Shown here one piece after another: positions 1 to 10,805 of a stretch of 64,000 nucleotides of DNA. The notes below the pieces were generated by a model. That model was not told where the DNA came from. It searched no databases and saw only the letters and a list, made by a program, of their open reading frames with translations. The number at the start of each line of letters is the position of its first letter. Within the stretch, counting starts at the first letter, position 1. Made by a program: the position numbers and the translations under genes. The stretch spans positions 6,949,501-7,013,500 of the forward strand of contig NC_087253.1 in assembly GCF_037042905.1 (NCBI RefSeq), written 5' to 3'. This DNA comes from Lytechinus pictus. Taxonomy: Eukaryota > Echinodermata > Echinoidea > Temnopleuroida > Toxopneustidae.

Positions 1-617
1 GCGATTTTCATGCCAACTGACATCACTTTGGACACTCATAGTTAAAAAACGAGCACATGGACCCCATATTTTTAACTTCCCTACACCTTTGATATGTATT
101 CTTCTACAATTTAGCCGAATTTGATGAAAATGACATGGATTTTGAAAAAAGTGCAGCTTACAAAATACTTTTTTAATTTTTGAGTAGATTCACGTCTTTG
201 AAGATTAGTTTTTTCCACGTTTTTGCACCATTCTTGCCAAATGAGGGCGCTGCTGACTCCAACTAGATATAGTATTACCAATTAAAAGACTTTCTCTTAC
301 TTTGGTATACACTTTGTTATATATCCTGTAAGTTTGATGAAGTTTGATGCGATATCGAGAGAGTAAAGATGATTTAAACTCATTTGGTGAATTCGCGAGG
401 TCTGAGAGAGGCATAATTCTCTTGATTGCGCAACATTTCATATCATTCAAATACGGCGACTTTGAAGACCCGTAGAAAAAAATAAGCACATGAACCTATA
501 TCATTTTTTGCATTATCATAATGCATAGATACCAAAGTAACTCTCTGCAAAATTTGGTGAAAATGACATGGACTTCATTTTAACTGTGAAACGTCCTTAA
601 GTGATCCTCCAATTAAA

Positions 618-653
<36 letters not shown>

Positions 654-1640
654 AAAAGAGGTGCTAAAGAAACTTGAAGAGGGGAAAAAAGAGGCCTTAC
701 CAAAGTGGCCCATAAACCTCAGTCTCCCGCCAATGACAAAGTGAAGGGGGGAGGGGGGCTGGGATTTTAAGTCTTTTAAATTCAGGCTATTTGTCAAAAT
801 ATTATCATTATCTAGATCTGGTACAAAAATGTAAACTTATCTTTGTAAAATCCTGAAATCTTAGCTCAAAATCGATAATGATCACTAACAAAAAAAAGCA
901 TATGTCATGTATGTGGGTCAATGTATTAATATTGCTTCGAAAAATACCCGACATTTGATGGAATTCCGAGTTTATTTTGCTTAATTGTCAGCACTTTTAC
1001 GCATTTTCTTTCAGAGCTAGTTGGCAAATACTTTCTATTTATATATACAGACACTAAGGTGGTAATTTCATCGGATTCTGATCGAACTAATTTTGAGATC
1101 GTTAATGCCACAACTGGTGTTTATCTTCGATTCCAAACCTTACGTTTACTTCCTTTAACCAATGCGATGAAGTTAATGCCCTAGGGTCCCTAGCGTATAT
1201 AGCCTACGCTGGCAATAGCCCAGCCTAGCATTTTGTCTTGTCATTAATGGCAATTTTGATAAGTGCTTAAGAATTGGACATAGACATCTAGACATAGATC
1301 TAAGCCTAATATAAGGCCTGGAAGGATACCGGCGATTTGAAAGTTCTGATTCATTCATGTTTATGGTATGCAACGCGAACGACCACAATTTTGCAAGTTT
1401 TTTGTCCACGCGCATGCGTACTCTTATTCGGATGACGCAAGTCATGAATATTCATATTGGGGTCCGGAACTACTGTGGGAACAATAAAACCTAGTTGCTT
1501 GGTCTAACTCGGTCGTCGAGAAAAAATAACCACTGTCCTAACTACATGGATGATGGCGCTGTTTAAGTTTAAGGAACACACTCGCTCCACCCGTTGACCT
1601 AAGTGGTATAAAGAAGAATTTAACATTGGGATCAGATTTG
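1..1640. other. Anonymous AT-rich DNA without a supported gene
   Basis: Several short open frames occur here, but none has a recognisable domain, and their composition looks like chance translation of AT-rich sequence. A GA-dinucleotide run lies at 621-651. I see no RNA gene or convincing promoter. Confidence 0.5.
621..651. repeat. (GA)n microsatellite
   Basis: A run of about 15 GA dinucleotides is followed by a purine-rich stretch to about 670. The short frame reading Ser-Leu repeats on the opposite strand is only the translation of this run. Confidence 0.9.
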
Positions 1641-1644
1641 CTTG

Positions 1645-1935
1645 TATGTGGAGCGTTGTGGCCCAGTGGATTAGTCTTCGGACTTTGAAACAGAGGGTCG
1701 TGGGTTCGAATCCCAGCCATGGCGTAATTTCCTTCAGCAAGAAACTGATCCACAATGTGCTGCACTCAACCCAGGTGAGGTAAATGGGTACCGGTAGGAA
1801 GTAATTCCTTAAAAAGCTGTGTGCGCTATGAACGCCTAGCTTAGCCGGGTAATATAGGAGCGCCTTGAGCACCTAATTAAAAGGTGGATATGTGCGCAAT
1901 ATAAATACCCTATATTATTATTATTATTATTATTA
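1645..1935 (+). mobile_element. tRNA-derived SINE, copy 1
   Basis: The head resembles a tRNA gene: an A-box-like segment (GTGGCCCAGTGGATTAG), an anticodon-loop-like CTTTGAA as in tRNA-Gln(UUG), and a B box (GGTTCGAATCCC). A non-tRNA body of about 190 bp follows and ends in an (ATT)n tail at 1916-1935. The same head and body recur at about 17205-17460 (plus strand) and, inverted, at 30270-30500, so this is a dispersed family. SINEs of this kind are transcribed by RNA polymerase III and mobilised by a partner LINE. The partner is not identifiable here. Confidence 0.85.
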
Positions 1936-2870
1936 TGAAAACAAGATGGAAATTAGAAAAAATGCAAGAAAATTGTAAGAAAAATATAACGATAGTGAAA
2001 TTAGTAGAATTTGAGTGTCAAAATCACTCTTATTTTCAATGAGGCCAAAATAATTGATAGTGCATTCTACCCTTTATGAAACATATGAGAGCACTATACA
2101 AGAAAAAAAAAAAAAAAAAAAAAAAACAAACAACCCTTAAAGATCAAACAAACAAGCAAAGACAGGTGTGCATTTTTACTCGCCTACCGAATTTCTAATT
2201 TATTGTTCCCCTCAATGTTATACAGTATAATTTTACTAAATACATAGGGCTTTTTATTTTGAACTTTACAGGGAATTAATAATTGTAAGCTTTTCTTGCC
2301 ATTTGATTTACTTTCATTTCACTTTGTCTAATCCAATTTATTTGTTAAAAATATTACATGGTTTGGTAGGCCCTACACGTATTAAGATCTACAGTTTTGC
2401 TTAATTGGTTTTATATAATATGAAATATATTGTTGTTGCTGCCCCTTTCACACAAAAATTTGTTGTACTCTGTTTTTGCTTAGGTAATTCATGCTCGCTC
2501 TCCTGCGCTGCTTACTTTTCACTCTCTCGATCACTTCCCTTGCTGCTTGCCTTTCTTCTTCCTGTCCTTTCCTAGCCCTACTTCCTTTCTCGTTTTTTAT
2601 TTGTATTTAATTTGTGTTACAGGCATATCCCGCCACAAGCTTTTTGCCATTAGGGAATTATGCCTTCTTTTGTTTAAAAATATTTTATATATTTACAGTC
2701 TTTTATGATAAATGATTTTGTATGGATCAATTTGAAAATTTAAATTTTGTGAAAATGGAAGAAAATAGATGTGCACTGGAATTGAATCGAATCCCTATAC
2801 TCGCATGTGAGGATGCCATGTATGTAACAGTAAATTTACAACGTCTTGATTCATCAACTGAACTTGAAAC
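1936..2870. other. Anonymous AT-rich DNA
   Basis: Nothing coding is recognisable. A run of 24 adenines lies at 2103-2126, possibly the 3' tail of a decayed retroposon, but the sequence before it matches nothing else I recognise in the window. Confidence 0.45.
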
Positions 2871-2877
2871 TGACCGG

Positions 2878-2950
2878 TGTCCCGAGGTCTAGTGGTTAGA
2901 GTATTGGACTCATAATTCAAAGTTTGTCAGTTCGAATCCCACCTCGGCCA
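2878..2950 (+). tRNA. tRNA-like sequence, Met(CAU)-like anticodon, probably a pseudogene or SINE head
   Basis: The segment has an A-box-like GGTCTAGTGGTTAGA, a 5-bp anticodon stem (TTGGA/TTCAA) closing a 7-base loop CTCATAA with CAT in the anticodon position, and a B box GTTCGAATCCC. CCGAGGT at 2882 pairs with ACCTCGG at 2941, but this is out of register with the other arms and the T stem is mismatched. It therefore does not fold as a clean tRNA. A degenerate tRNA-derived repeat is more likely than a working gene. Confidence 0.45.
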
Positions 2951-3289
2951 AAGGCATCTCCACTCTAACCTAAAACGCATGAGAGCAATTTGTATCGACT
3001 CTGATTATTCAGCGCCATGATAGCATAGGCGTAAAATGTTTCCTCTGTAATATTAGCTTGGCGTTGATGACAATGGATGATGGGGGGAAAAGCTTCGGAG
3101 CCGAGTTTCTTCTTCAACATAAAAAACACTCCGGTGACCCTAACCTGCAGCAATTAACAGAACACTTGAAGCACTCATTTTGGAGCCCTTATTTACATCG
3201 AGATATAATTTACGCTTACTCCTATTAAAGCAAAACCAAAATACAAAAGAACACAGGAAACGGAGGTTAGATTTTATGTTTGGCTTAAC

Positions 3290-6200
3290 TTGCAGATTTT
3301 CCATCAGAGTGATTGTCGCCGGAGCAAATACCATGGAACCCTGTGTAGAATACCTGTATCGCATCATAATTTATATCGTAGTGATCATTGTTATCGCTCA
3401 CGTACAGGGAGATTGAACCTAGACTTTGAATCTAACCGTAATGTGGACCTCAACACAAGCCTGACTCTCAAGCCATCTTCCTTATACTCTACTTCTTCCG
3501 ATGATGATCAACAGCAGGCCTCTTCTCCTGATGAGCCCTTCCCTGCCATAATTCCCGTAGAGGATAGCATCTGTGAACCAAAAGTTAGTACTCCTCGACA
3601 CACTGATCCTGTCTCTAGTGCTACAACCCAACAGGTCATTAAAGAACCCTCGAAGGATCCTGATACCCTGCCCTTCTCTACTAATCGTCATGATCCCTCC
3701 CCTGGGACTTCAAGCTCTTCCGCCAATGGCAACGTCCACCCTGATGGTCTTCCTCATGCTCCCTCCTTCCATGGTTTTCGGCATGGTCCTCAAACCTCAC
3801 CCATATCACTCTTCTGGAAAGGGCCCACTACTCTCTCATGGCAGCCTTACATCTAATGGCTTTCCCGAAGGCAAGACAAGACCCTGTGATCGCAGGAGAA
3901 ATCAAGATTCTGCACGAGCAAGTGATAGAATGCACTCAGTCGAGCATGAAATTATTGTGCCACACACAAGTCCAACGCAACTAAACCGCACAGCCCCCTC
4001 AAACAGTTTGGATCATGGGCCCCTCCCCCACAGCAGAAATGACCGCACTCCTCCCAGACCAATAAACTTGTACTCCCATCCAAAGAGATCACTCATCTGC
4101 AGAAATCTCTCCCTCGGTACAATGAACGTAAGAGGGTTTAACACCATTGTTTCGTTTCTTAAAGAGCAACTTCTCCATCTAGACATCTTGGCTATTCAAG
4201 AACATTGGCTCCTCGCCCAAAACTGCCCCAAGTTGAACAGTGTTTCTAATGAGCATCTCGTCCTCCACAAGCCCGCCGAGAGAATCAATGGCTCACTTAA
4301 TCTCCGCACCCAACGTGGGAAAGGTGGTTTAGCCATTTTTATCAGGAAATCTCTGGTTATGGACTGCTGGGAAATCAAGTGCCCGTCACCTAGATTACTT
4401 GCTGCTCACGTCAAGGTTAAAGAATCCACAGAAACTTTCACCTTTGTAAGTTGCTACCTACCCTGTGGAGTGTCCAACGCAGATCAAATTGAATATCATT
4501 CCTGCCTTTCTCACCTCTCATACCTACTTGAGAGCACTAAGAGCACTTCTGCCATCATTATGGGAGACATCAACGTGGATATAATTCACCCTAACACCAA
4601 GAAGACTCTTGCTATCCTTCAGGATTTCCTGAATCGAGAGAACCTCTGTTGTCTTACCTCTAGTCATTTTAGCCCCGACACCTACACCTTCCAGTCCGAC
4701 GATGGGAGACACAAGTCATGTATTGATACTATCATTGCTCCTTCCAGAGATGAACATCTTTTTAGCAACATCTCAACGGTGGAAAATGACCCAACCAATA
4801 CCTCTGACCACCTTCTGATCATTGCATCCCGTTCGTATGAAGCCTGCTACTCTGATCGCCGCATTTTACACTCCCAAATCCCCTCCTCGATCCAACGACT
4901 CAAAGTTAAGTGGCAGGACGTAGACCAGGCTACCATCGAGGAGATGTATACAGTCCCAATGGAGAAGATATCTCTGAATCTGTTCCGCAGTCTCAGTAAC
5001 ATAGATCATATTCCTCTCTCAGAGGCTGAGAACTTGCTGTCTTCATTTTCTGATTTCATGGTCTCTTACTCTGTGAATCTGCCACACACCCTCCCAAATG
5101 GGAAGAAGAAAGGGAAGGCAGAATGGAATGGTGAGGTTAGTCAGGCTTATAAGCTGGCTAAGGAGTCGCGGAAGACCTGGCTACTGACCGAAACCACCAA
5201 CAAGGACCAGGCCAATGAAGACTGCATCATCGCAAAGAAGTCCTTCAGAAAGTGCTTACGACAGTCCAGAGCGCATTTGAGGAACAATCTTTTCTCTGAA
5301 ATTGAATCTGCCTCTGCGTCAAACAGCAAGCTATTTTATCGTCTTGTCAAAATTAATCGTGGCTCGGACTCTTTGCATTGTGAAGTTGATCATCTCTCCT
5401 ACGGCGACCATGATTACAAAGGTGATGAAATGCTTCTTGGCTGGCAACTTTATTTCACTGCCCTTTCCTCTGATGGCTCCAACACCTCTCACATAAGCTC
5501 CGCTCAAGGACAATCTCCGGCAGTTTTCCTGCCCCATGAGGATTCCTCTGCTCCTGAGTTAAGACATGGTATCCAACTTACATCAAAAGACCTGGATGAG
5601 GCTATCAAGCACCTAAAGTTGGGCAAGGCTGCTGGCGAGGACAATGTTTCTCCTGAACATCTGAAGCACCTGGGTGACACAGCTCGTCGTCTTCTACTTG
5701 CCCTGTTCAACACCTTCCTACATCATGCCCACTGCCCGAAAATCTTCAAGCAAGGCCTCATTCCCCCTCTTCACAAGGGTAAAGGGAAGGATCCACATGA
5801 CCCAAGGAACTACAGAGGCATTACTCTTACATCTGTACTATGCAAACTTCTAGAACTCTGCCTCAAACCACAACTGATACGTCAGCTCTACATCAGCGAC
5901 ACACCCGATCAACTCCAGTTTGGTTTCAGGAAGGGATTCTCATGTGCCCTCACATCCATCTCACTTGAGTTGATCATCGAACTGAACACTGCACATAAAT
6001 TCCCTACATATCTTGCTCTCCTGGATGCAGAGAAGGCCTTTGACACCGTGTGGCATAGAGGGCTCTTCGAGAAGCTTAAGTCATCTCATCTAGACCCCAG
6101 TATTCAGGACATGTTAGAATCAATGTACCATGGGATTGAAAGCAAGGTCTTCTGGAAGGGTGCAGCCAGTAACCCAATCCCCATCACCCAAGGCGTACGT

Positions 6201-7073
6201 CAAGGAGGGGTCATGTCTCCTTTACTCTACACAGCTTTTGTGGACGGTCTGATCAAGGAGCTGCGAGAGAAGAACCTCGGCAGCTCAATAGACGGCCGAT
6301 TCTCTGGTGTTGTTGTTCTTGCGGATGATGTCGCACTGGTTGCCAACTCTCCAGACGAGCTTCAGCTGATGCTTGATGCCACATTCAACTATGCAGGGCT
6401 CTGGCACTATAAAATCAACCCTACCAAAAGTGCAGTGATTGTCTTCAACAACACCAAACATCCCACAAGATCCTCCTGGACAGTCAATGGAAGTATTGTT
6501 GATGTAAAAACCAGTCATCCCCACCTTGGGATCTCAAAATCCGGTTCTCGGTCCGACCTGACCGACAGCATCATCGGAACTGGCCTTCGAGCATTCTACT
6601 CCCTGTCTGGCTCTGGGGCATATACTGGCGGCCTCACCCCCATGTTGGTCACACACCTTTGGCGAACCTTCTGTATTCCAAGGATGTTGCATGGCGCTTC
6701 TATTACTAAACTCACTAAATCCATGCTGCAGAAGCTCGACAAAGCTCAAACGCACCTATTCAAGAGGGTTCTTGGAGTCCCAATAACAGCTGCAGACGAG
6801 ATAGTACATCTTCTCACCAACCTCTTGCCTCTCTCCATCCAGATAGATCTCGATAGATTGCTCCTTTTCGGCCAACTCTCCAATTTGGATCACAACCGTT
6901 ATGAATACCGGACATTTCTAGCAGCTCTCGGAGCATGGACTCCCACTATCCAAATAATCCAGGACACGTTGAGAAAGTATGACCTTCCTGATCTTCACAC
7001 CAATATCTCGAAACCACTTCCTTACTCCACCTTTAAGAAACTGGTTAAAGATCCAGACCGGACCCGAAAATGA
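3290..7073 (+). pseudogene. LINE-A ORF: endonuclease plus reverse transcriptase (main part)
   Basis: The domain region is open from 3573 to 7073 (1166 codons). Endonuclease signals are GTMNVRGF (about residue 183), AIQEHWL, MGDINVD and SDHLL. RT signals are LLDAEKAFDTVWH (motif A, about residue 820), GVRQGGVMSPLL (motif B) and VLADDVAL (motif C, the catalytic Asp pair, about residue 917). The first 90 or so codons of this frame read as unnatural Leu/Pro-rich peptide. The frame that opens at 3290 and closes at 3856 gives a plausible Ser/Thr/Asp/Pro-rich linker instead, which suggests a frameshift near 3850. The 3' end is truncated by an insertion. The protein would nick DNA and reverse-transcribe LINE RNA at the nick. 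Confidence 0.88.
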
Positions 7074-7919
7074 AATTGATAAATTATATACCAATCGAAA
7101 GCTTATAAGCTACTAAATACAGCAAGGTATGCTTTATGCATTTTCACCGCTTCCCAGCTGAGTATTTTGCTTGTGAATATTCCAATTATCGGGCTTCGAA
7201 CCCCGCTTAGAAAATAGGCTTTATTGTGCTTTTCACCTGCCTCGAGACCGTGACGTCACGTTGTGTAAGAAGCGTCGTGATTCCATCGGTTTGTACACAG
7301 AAAAACTGGGTGATTTTTTGCTTTCCAGATAACGCATTTCATTCTCTTCACTTCTATTACAGAGGGATATCACATATATTTTTACCCACAAGCTTGAATT
7401 TATGAAATCTACAGTTTTGAACTAGTTTTTGCCATATTTTATTTCCTGCTTATTTGGCGCAGATTTCAATTCTATCTGCATTTAGATTATGTATAACAAC
7501 TTTTCCTGACATAGCAATTTAGGCCCAATAAGAGCCAAACAAAGAAATCACAAAAAAGTTAGTGAATAGTTGTAGGTTTACAACAATTTGAACAGTGAAT
7601 CATTTTGAGTGCCATTTTCATCTGAAAACGAAAAAAAAAATATGGATTCATAACATGGAAATGGAAGAAAATACCCAATGCTTTTGTACACAAACCTATG
7701 GAATCACAACCCTTCTGACACAACGTGACGTCATCATTTCCAGGCGACGTGGGGGTGCTCAATCGAAGCGTACTTTGGAGGAGCAGTTTCTTTGATTTTT
7801 ATTTAATATTTGTCAGAAATGGAAGGAGATATATGTAATATTTTTGGTATATTTGTATTGTATGAATCATTACCTTTATTTTGATATATGACTGTTTTTA
7901 CACCGGTCAGGGTCTTTAA
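7045..7919. mobile_element. Insert in LINE-A bounded by short inverted repeats, with inner inverted repeats
   Basis: The edges carry an inverted repeat of 17 bp (15 matches): TTAAAGATCCAGACCGG at 7045-7061 against the complement of 7903-7919. Inside, 7250-7315 and 7670-7735 form a second inverted repeat that shares GTGACGTCACGTTGTGT-type and TGTGATTCCATAGG-type stretches. This looks like a non-autonomous foldback DNA element. No target duplication could be fixed. The outer repeat could partly be LINE sequence, so the boundaries are approximate. Confidence 0.6.
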
Positions 7920-8424
7920 GTACAAGATCTATACTGCCGTCAATAATCTCGTCGCACAGGGCACTCGTGCGAAGTCTTCTCTCAAGTTCTGGATCGATCA
8001 GATCCCACCCTCCACCAATCTCCTTTATCCGAAGACCACACATTCGCCTGTCATCCGATATGCGCTCATTGTCAGAGCCCAATTGCTTTCGTCCACGTAC
8101 CTAACTCAATGTCGCCTCTACACATTAGGAAAGTCCTCCACCCATATCTGCCCCCTCTGTGACTCTTATGATGAGACAGTAGAACACTTTGTTGGATCTT
8201 GCTCCTCTCTTGGTCACCTCCGCCAAGACTTCATACGCAGAGTCGAGGAGTGTCTCACCGACCACCCAGATTACATGGACTTGTATACAGTTGTTGATCC
8301 ACACCAATTTTCCTGTGCTACCCTATTAACCCATCAACCTGGTCTCCCTTCCGAAGTGAATAATAGTCTGCTCCTCAGATCTCTCTTTTTCTACATAAAA
8401 TTCATGACCACCGCTCCAACCTGA
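7888..8424 (+). pseudogene. LINE-A C-terminal part with zinc knuckle
   Basis: This frame of about 178 codons continues the LINE-A protein after the insert. It carries a Cys/His knuckle (HICPLCDSYDETVEHFVGSC) of the C-x2-C...H...C kind often found at the C-terminus of non-LTR reverse transcriptases. The frame ends at a normal stop at 8424. The methionine at 7888 belongs to the inserted segment; the LINE portion starts near 7905-7920. Confidence 0.8.
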
Positions 8425-8505
8425 TGTTGAATCCCTAAATGATCGGACTGGAATTGATTCGTCTCTGAGAATCTCCAAAACAGTGGAGGGATCACCTAAG
8501 AGAGA

Positions 8506-8970
8506 GGTTGAGTGAATCGCCTATGCAAATCAGCCTGTTCCATACAATTAAACGTCATTTGGCATTAATGTTCTAGGGCGCGTTTTTGTCAGCGGGACTT
8601 CCACGTTGGTCCGGATTTTATGATCATGCATGATATTCACACATCGAAATGGTTCTACTTCTGTGTTGGATTATGCTCTTAAGAAATTTATCAATACTGA
8701 TACAAGCAAGTGTACTCGCCATTTGATTGTTACATGTTCCGCACCCAGCATGAGTTCGATAAAGGCAACCGAAAAGCTTTCTTCTGGGTAGATGTTCTAC
8801 GTTGGTTTATTTATATTGGTATGTACGGCGCCTTTGACGCCTCTGATGTGGACTATCACAACTGGAGACACGCACAACTTCCTGAAAGTAAGTTACATGA
8901 TAATCATAATGCAAACTATCTTCTTCACAAATGTTTCCATGCTCGCTAGTTCGTAGTATTATATCATAAT
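8506..8970 (+). repeat. Dispersed repeat family R, copy 1
   Basis: The landmarks are GGTTGAGTGAATC at 8509, GGCGCGTTTTTGTCAGCGGG at about 8577, GATAAAGGCAACCGAAAAG at about 8759, and CCTGAAAGTAAGT at about 8880. The same landmarks in the same order recur near 33525, 40330, 42860, 47275 and 56275/62222, always on the plus strand. The reading frames are not conserved between copies, so it is not coding. No terminal repeats are identified. The identity is unknown. Confidence 0.7.
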
Positions 8971-9180
8971 ATATGAATAGTTTGGTTGCAAAAGGGGTTA
9001 GGTCCACTTTGGACCATTCCGAGAAAAAAAATGTTTTTTTTTATTCTCACGTATTGCAATATTCTTATGACAAACTGAATTGTCATGATGTACTACCCTA
9101 TTATGTGAACATAAAATTGGGTATAAAAGAAATCTACCTGTCTTCATTTTTTTTCTATATATTCTTTTAAACTATTAAAC
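8970..9180. repeat. Degenerate tandem-array unit left of LINE-B
   Basis: TTTGGTTGCAAAAGGGGTTAG at 8980 followed by about 140 bp (CAATATTCTTATG, CATAAAAT, GGTATAAAAGAAA, CTACCTGTCTTC) reappears in the same order at 13733-13860, on the far side of LINE-B. LINE-B therefore appears to sit inside a previously tandem repeat. Confidence 0.6.
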
Positions 9181-9792
9181 GCATCGGACGCATCCTACAC
9201 GCTCTCTGTTGAACCAGAAAAAACTTCAACAAGAAACCGAATTTATTACCAATTGAACGATAATATGACTCGTTTGTAGGATTTCGAGGCACACCCTTCC
9301 TACCAGCATCATAGATGGTTCAATTTTTATTCATTTTTGCACATTGTTGTCAAAATACTGAAGCAGGACCCTGTCATGTTTTCGGCAAGCTACAGCCGGA
9401 CTACTACATGTATATGATTGCGATACATATACTACGGAATTGTGCGTTCTCCGATACTTCGCGACTAGAGTGTAGTGTGCTTGGTAAACCTTCCGTATAT
9501 TTATTATACTGCAAGATTGACATCATTTGTTTTATACCCTGAATTATTTGGAAATTAGATGTGAGTATAAACATTCTGAATAACCTATGAGTTATGAACA
9601 TTATATTGCTGCAATACTTCATACTCGGAGGTAACTGAATCTATATGTATTATATTTCGTCAACTTAACTTATATACAACTGATTTCTACTGTGAGGTGG
9701 AGTGTTAACGAAATTTTTCGTCATTTCGTTTATATTTTTCGTCATTGAGTACTTATCATTGATAGACTGAAATACCCTCACACTATTCCAAT

Positions 9793-10554
9793 ATGGCGAC
9801 GCCAAACGACCAGGTAGATGACGCCACAAACAAGCTCATCAATGACATGTTCTCACGCTTTAAAAACGAAAACAAAGATCTGCTTAAGTCTATCAATGTA
9901 ATCGTTCACGAAGCAGTGAAGGAGGAATTTGACAAACTTCTTGATCGTTTGAATGATCAGGAGAAGAGAATGGTAGATATTGAAGTCGAGATTAAAGATC
10001 AAGCTAGAGAGATTAGTCGCCTCTCCGGCATAATTGAAGATCAACGAATAACAATTAATAATCTTCGCTTATCAACTGAGGATTTGGAGCAATACTCGCG
10101 CAGAAACTGTCTGCAGTTCTTTGGCGTAGAAGAGCAAAGAAACGAAGACACGGATGACCTCATTTGCAAAATAGCACGTGATCAACTGGGATTGGAGATA
10201 TCCAAAGAAGATATTGATCGCTCGCATCGGTTGGGTAACCCCAATAAAGCGCAGACAGAGAATGGAAAAGGGAAAGTAACATCGAAGCGCCCTCGACCAA
10301 TAGTTGCGAAATTTATTTCGTACAGAACTCGCCATGCAGTCATTTCTCGACGTCGTCGTCTGAAAGGTACTCGGGTGGTTATCCAAGAACAACTGACAAA
10401 ATACAATCTGAACCTGCTCAACTGCGCAAAGAAAAACAAGAATGTACAATCAGTATGGTCCAGTGATGGTCGAGTAATAGCAAAAATAACAACCAACAAT
10501 GGCAAACCGATGAATAAAGTAATCCGTAACGAAATTGACCTCCGATTCTCATAA
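9793..10554 (+). CDS. LINE-B ORF1: coiled-coil RNA-binding protein
   Basis: This intact 253-codon frame opens with MATPNDQ. Residues about 30-95 form a heptad-rich charged coiled coil. Residues about 95-190 hold an L1-ORF1p-like RNA-binding region (LEQYSRRNCLQFFGV, then DIDRSHRLG and RPIVAKFISYRTR), and a basic C-terminal part follows. In known LINEs such proteins trimerise, coat the element RNA and form the retrotransposition particle. The ORF2 start lies about 250 bp downstream. The frame has no stop or shift, unlike its partner ORF2. Confidence 0.85.
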   Translation: MATPNDQVDDATNKLINDMFSRFKNENKDLLKSINVIVHEAVKEEFDKLLDRLNDQEKRMVDIEVEIKDQAREISRLSGIIEDQRITINNLRLSTEDLEQYSRRNCLQFFGVEEQRNEDTDDLICKIARDQLGLEISKEDIDRSHRLGNPNKAQTENGKGKVTSKRPRPIVAKFISYRTRHAVISRRRRLKGTRVVIQEQLTKYNLNLLNCAKKNKNVQSVWSSDGRVIAKITTNNGKPMNKVIRNEIDLRFS

Positions 10555-10805
10555 ACATTTAAATGACATAAAATGAATTATCATCATTTCATTATATAGC
10601 TGACAAATAAGAGGAACTCCTATGTTTTGTTTTTCAGCTCCTTCATTGATAATATGGACCGCCTATTTTCTGTTAGGAAGACTTTCTTTGATTGTTTGAT
10701 TCATCAAATTTTATTATATACAATCTTTTAAGATTTTTTGTGTAATTTATGTTTACATGGTATTACTTTTTTTATCAACAACTTTTGAGTTTGTATCACC
10801 TCTTT

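Larger units (their letters stand above)
3180..8424 (+). mobile_element. LINE-A, non-LTR retrotransposon split by an insertion
   Basis: The block carries an N-terminal Ser/Pro-rich region, an apurinic-type endonuclease, a reverse transcriptase and a C-terminal CCHC zinc knuckle. The coding part is cut at about 7045-7919 by a foreign 0.87-kb segment and resumes to 8424. The 5' boundary is uncertain and no clear 3' tail is visible. It copies itself by target-primed reverse transcription. The clade cannot be assigned by eye. It is dead because of the insertion and at least one frameshift. Confidence 0.9.

Noticed and set aside
1504..1872. Minus-strand frames over the first SINE
   Set aside because: They read through the tRNA-derived head and body; the same phrases appear in the other SINE copies.
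8710..8949. 79-codon frame in family R copy 1
   Set aside because: Equivalent frames are broken in the copies near 33.8 and 47.6 kb.
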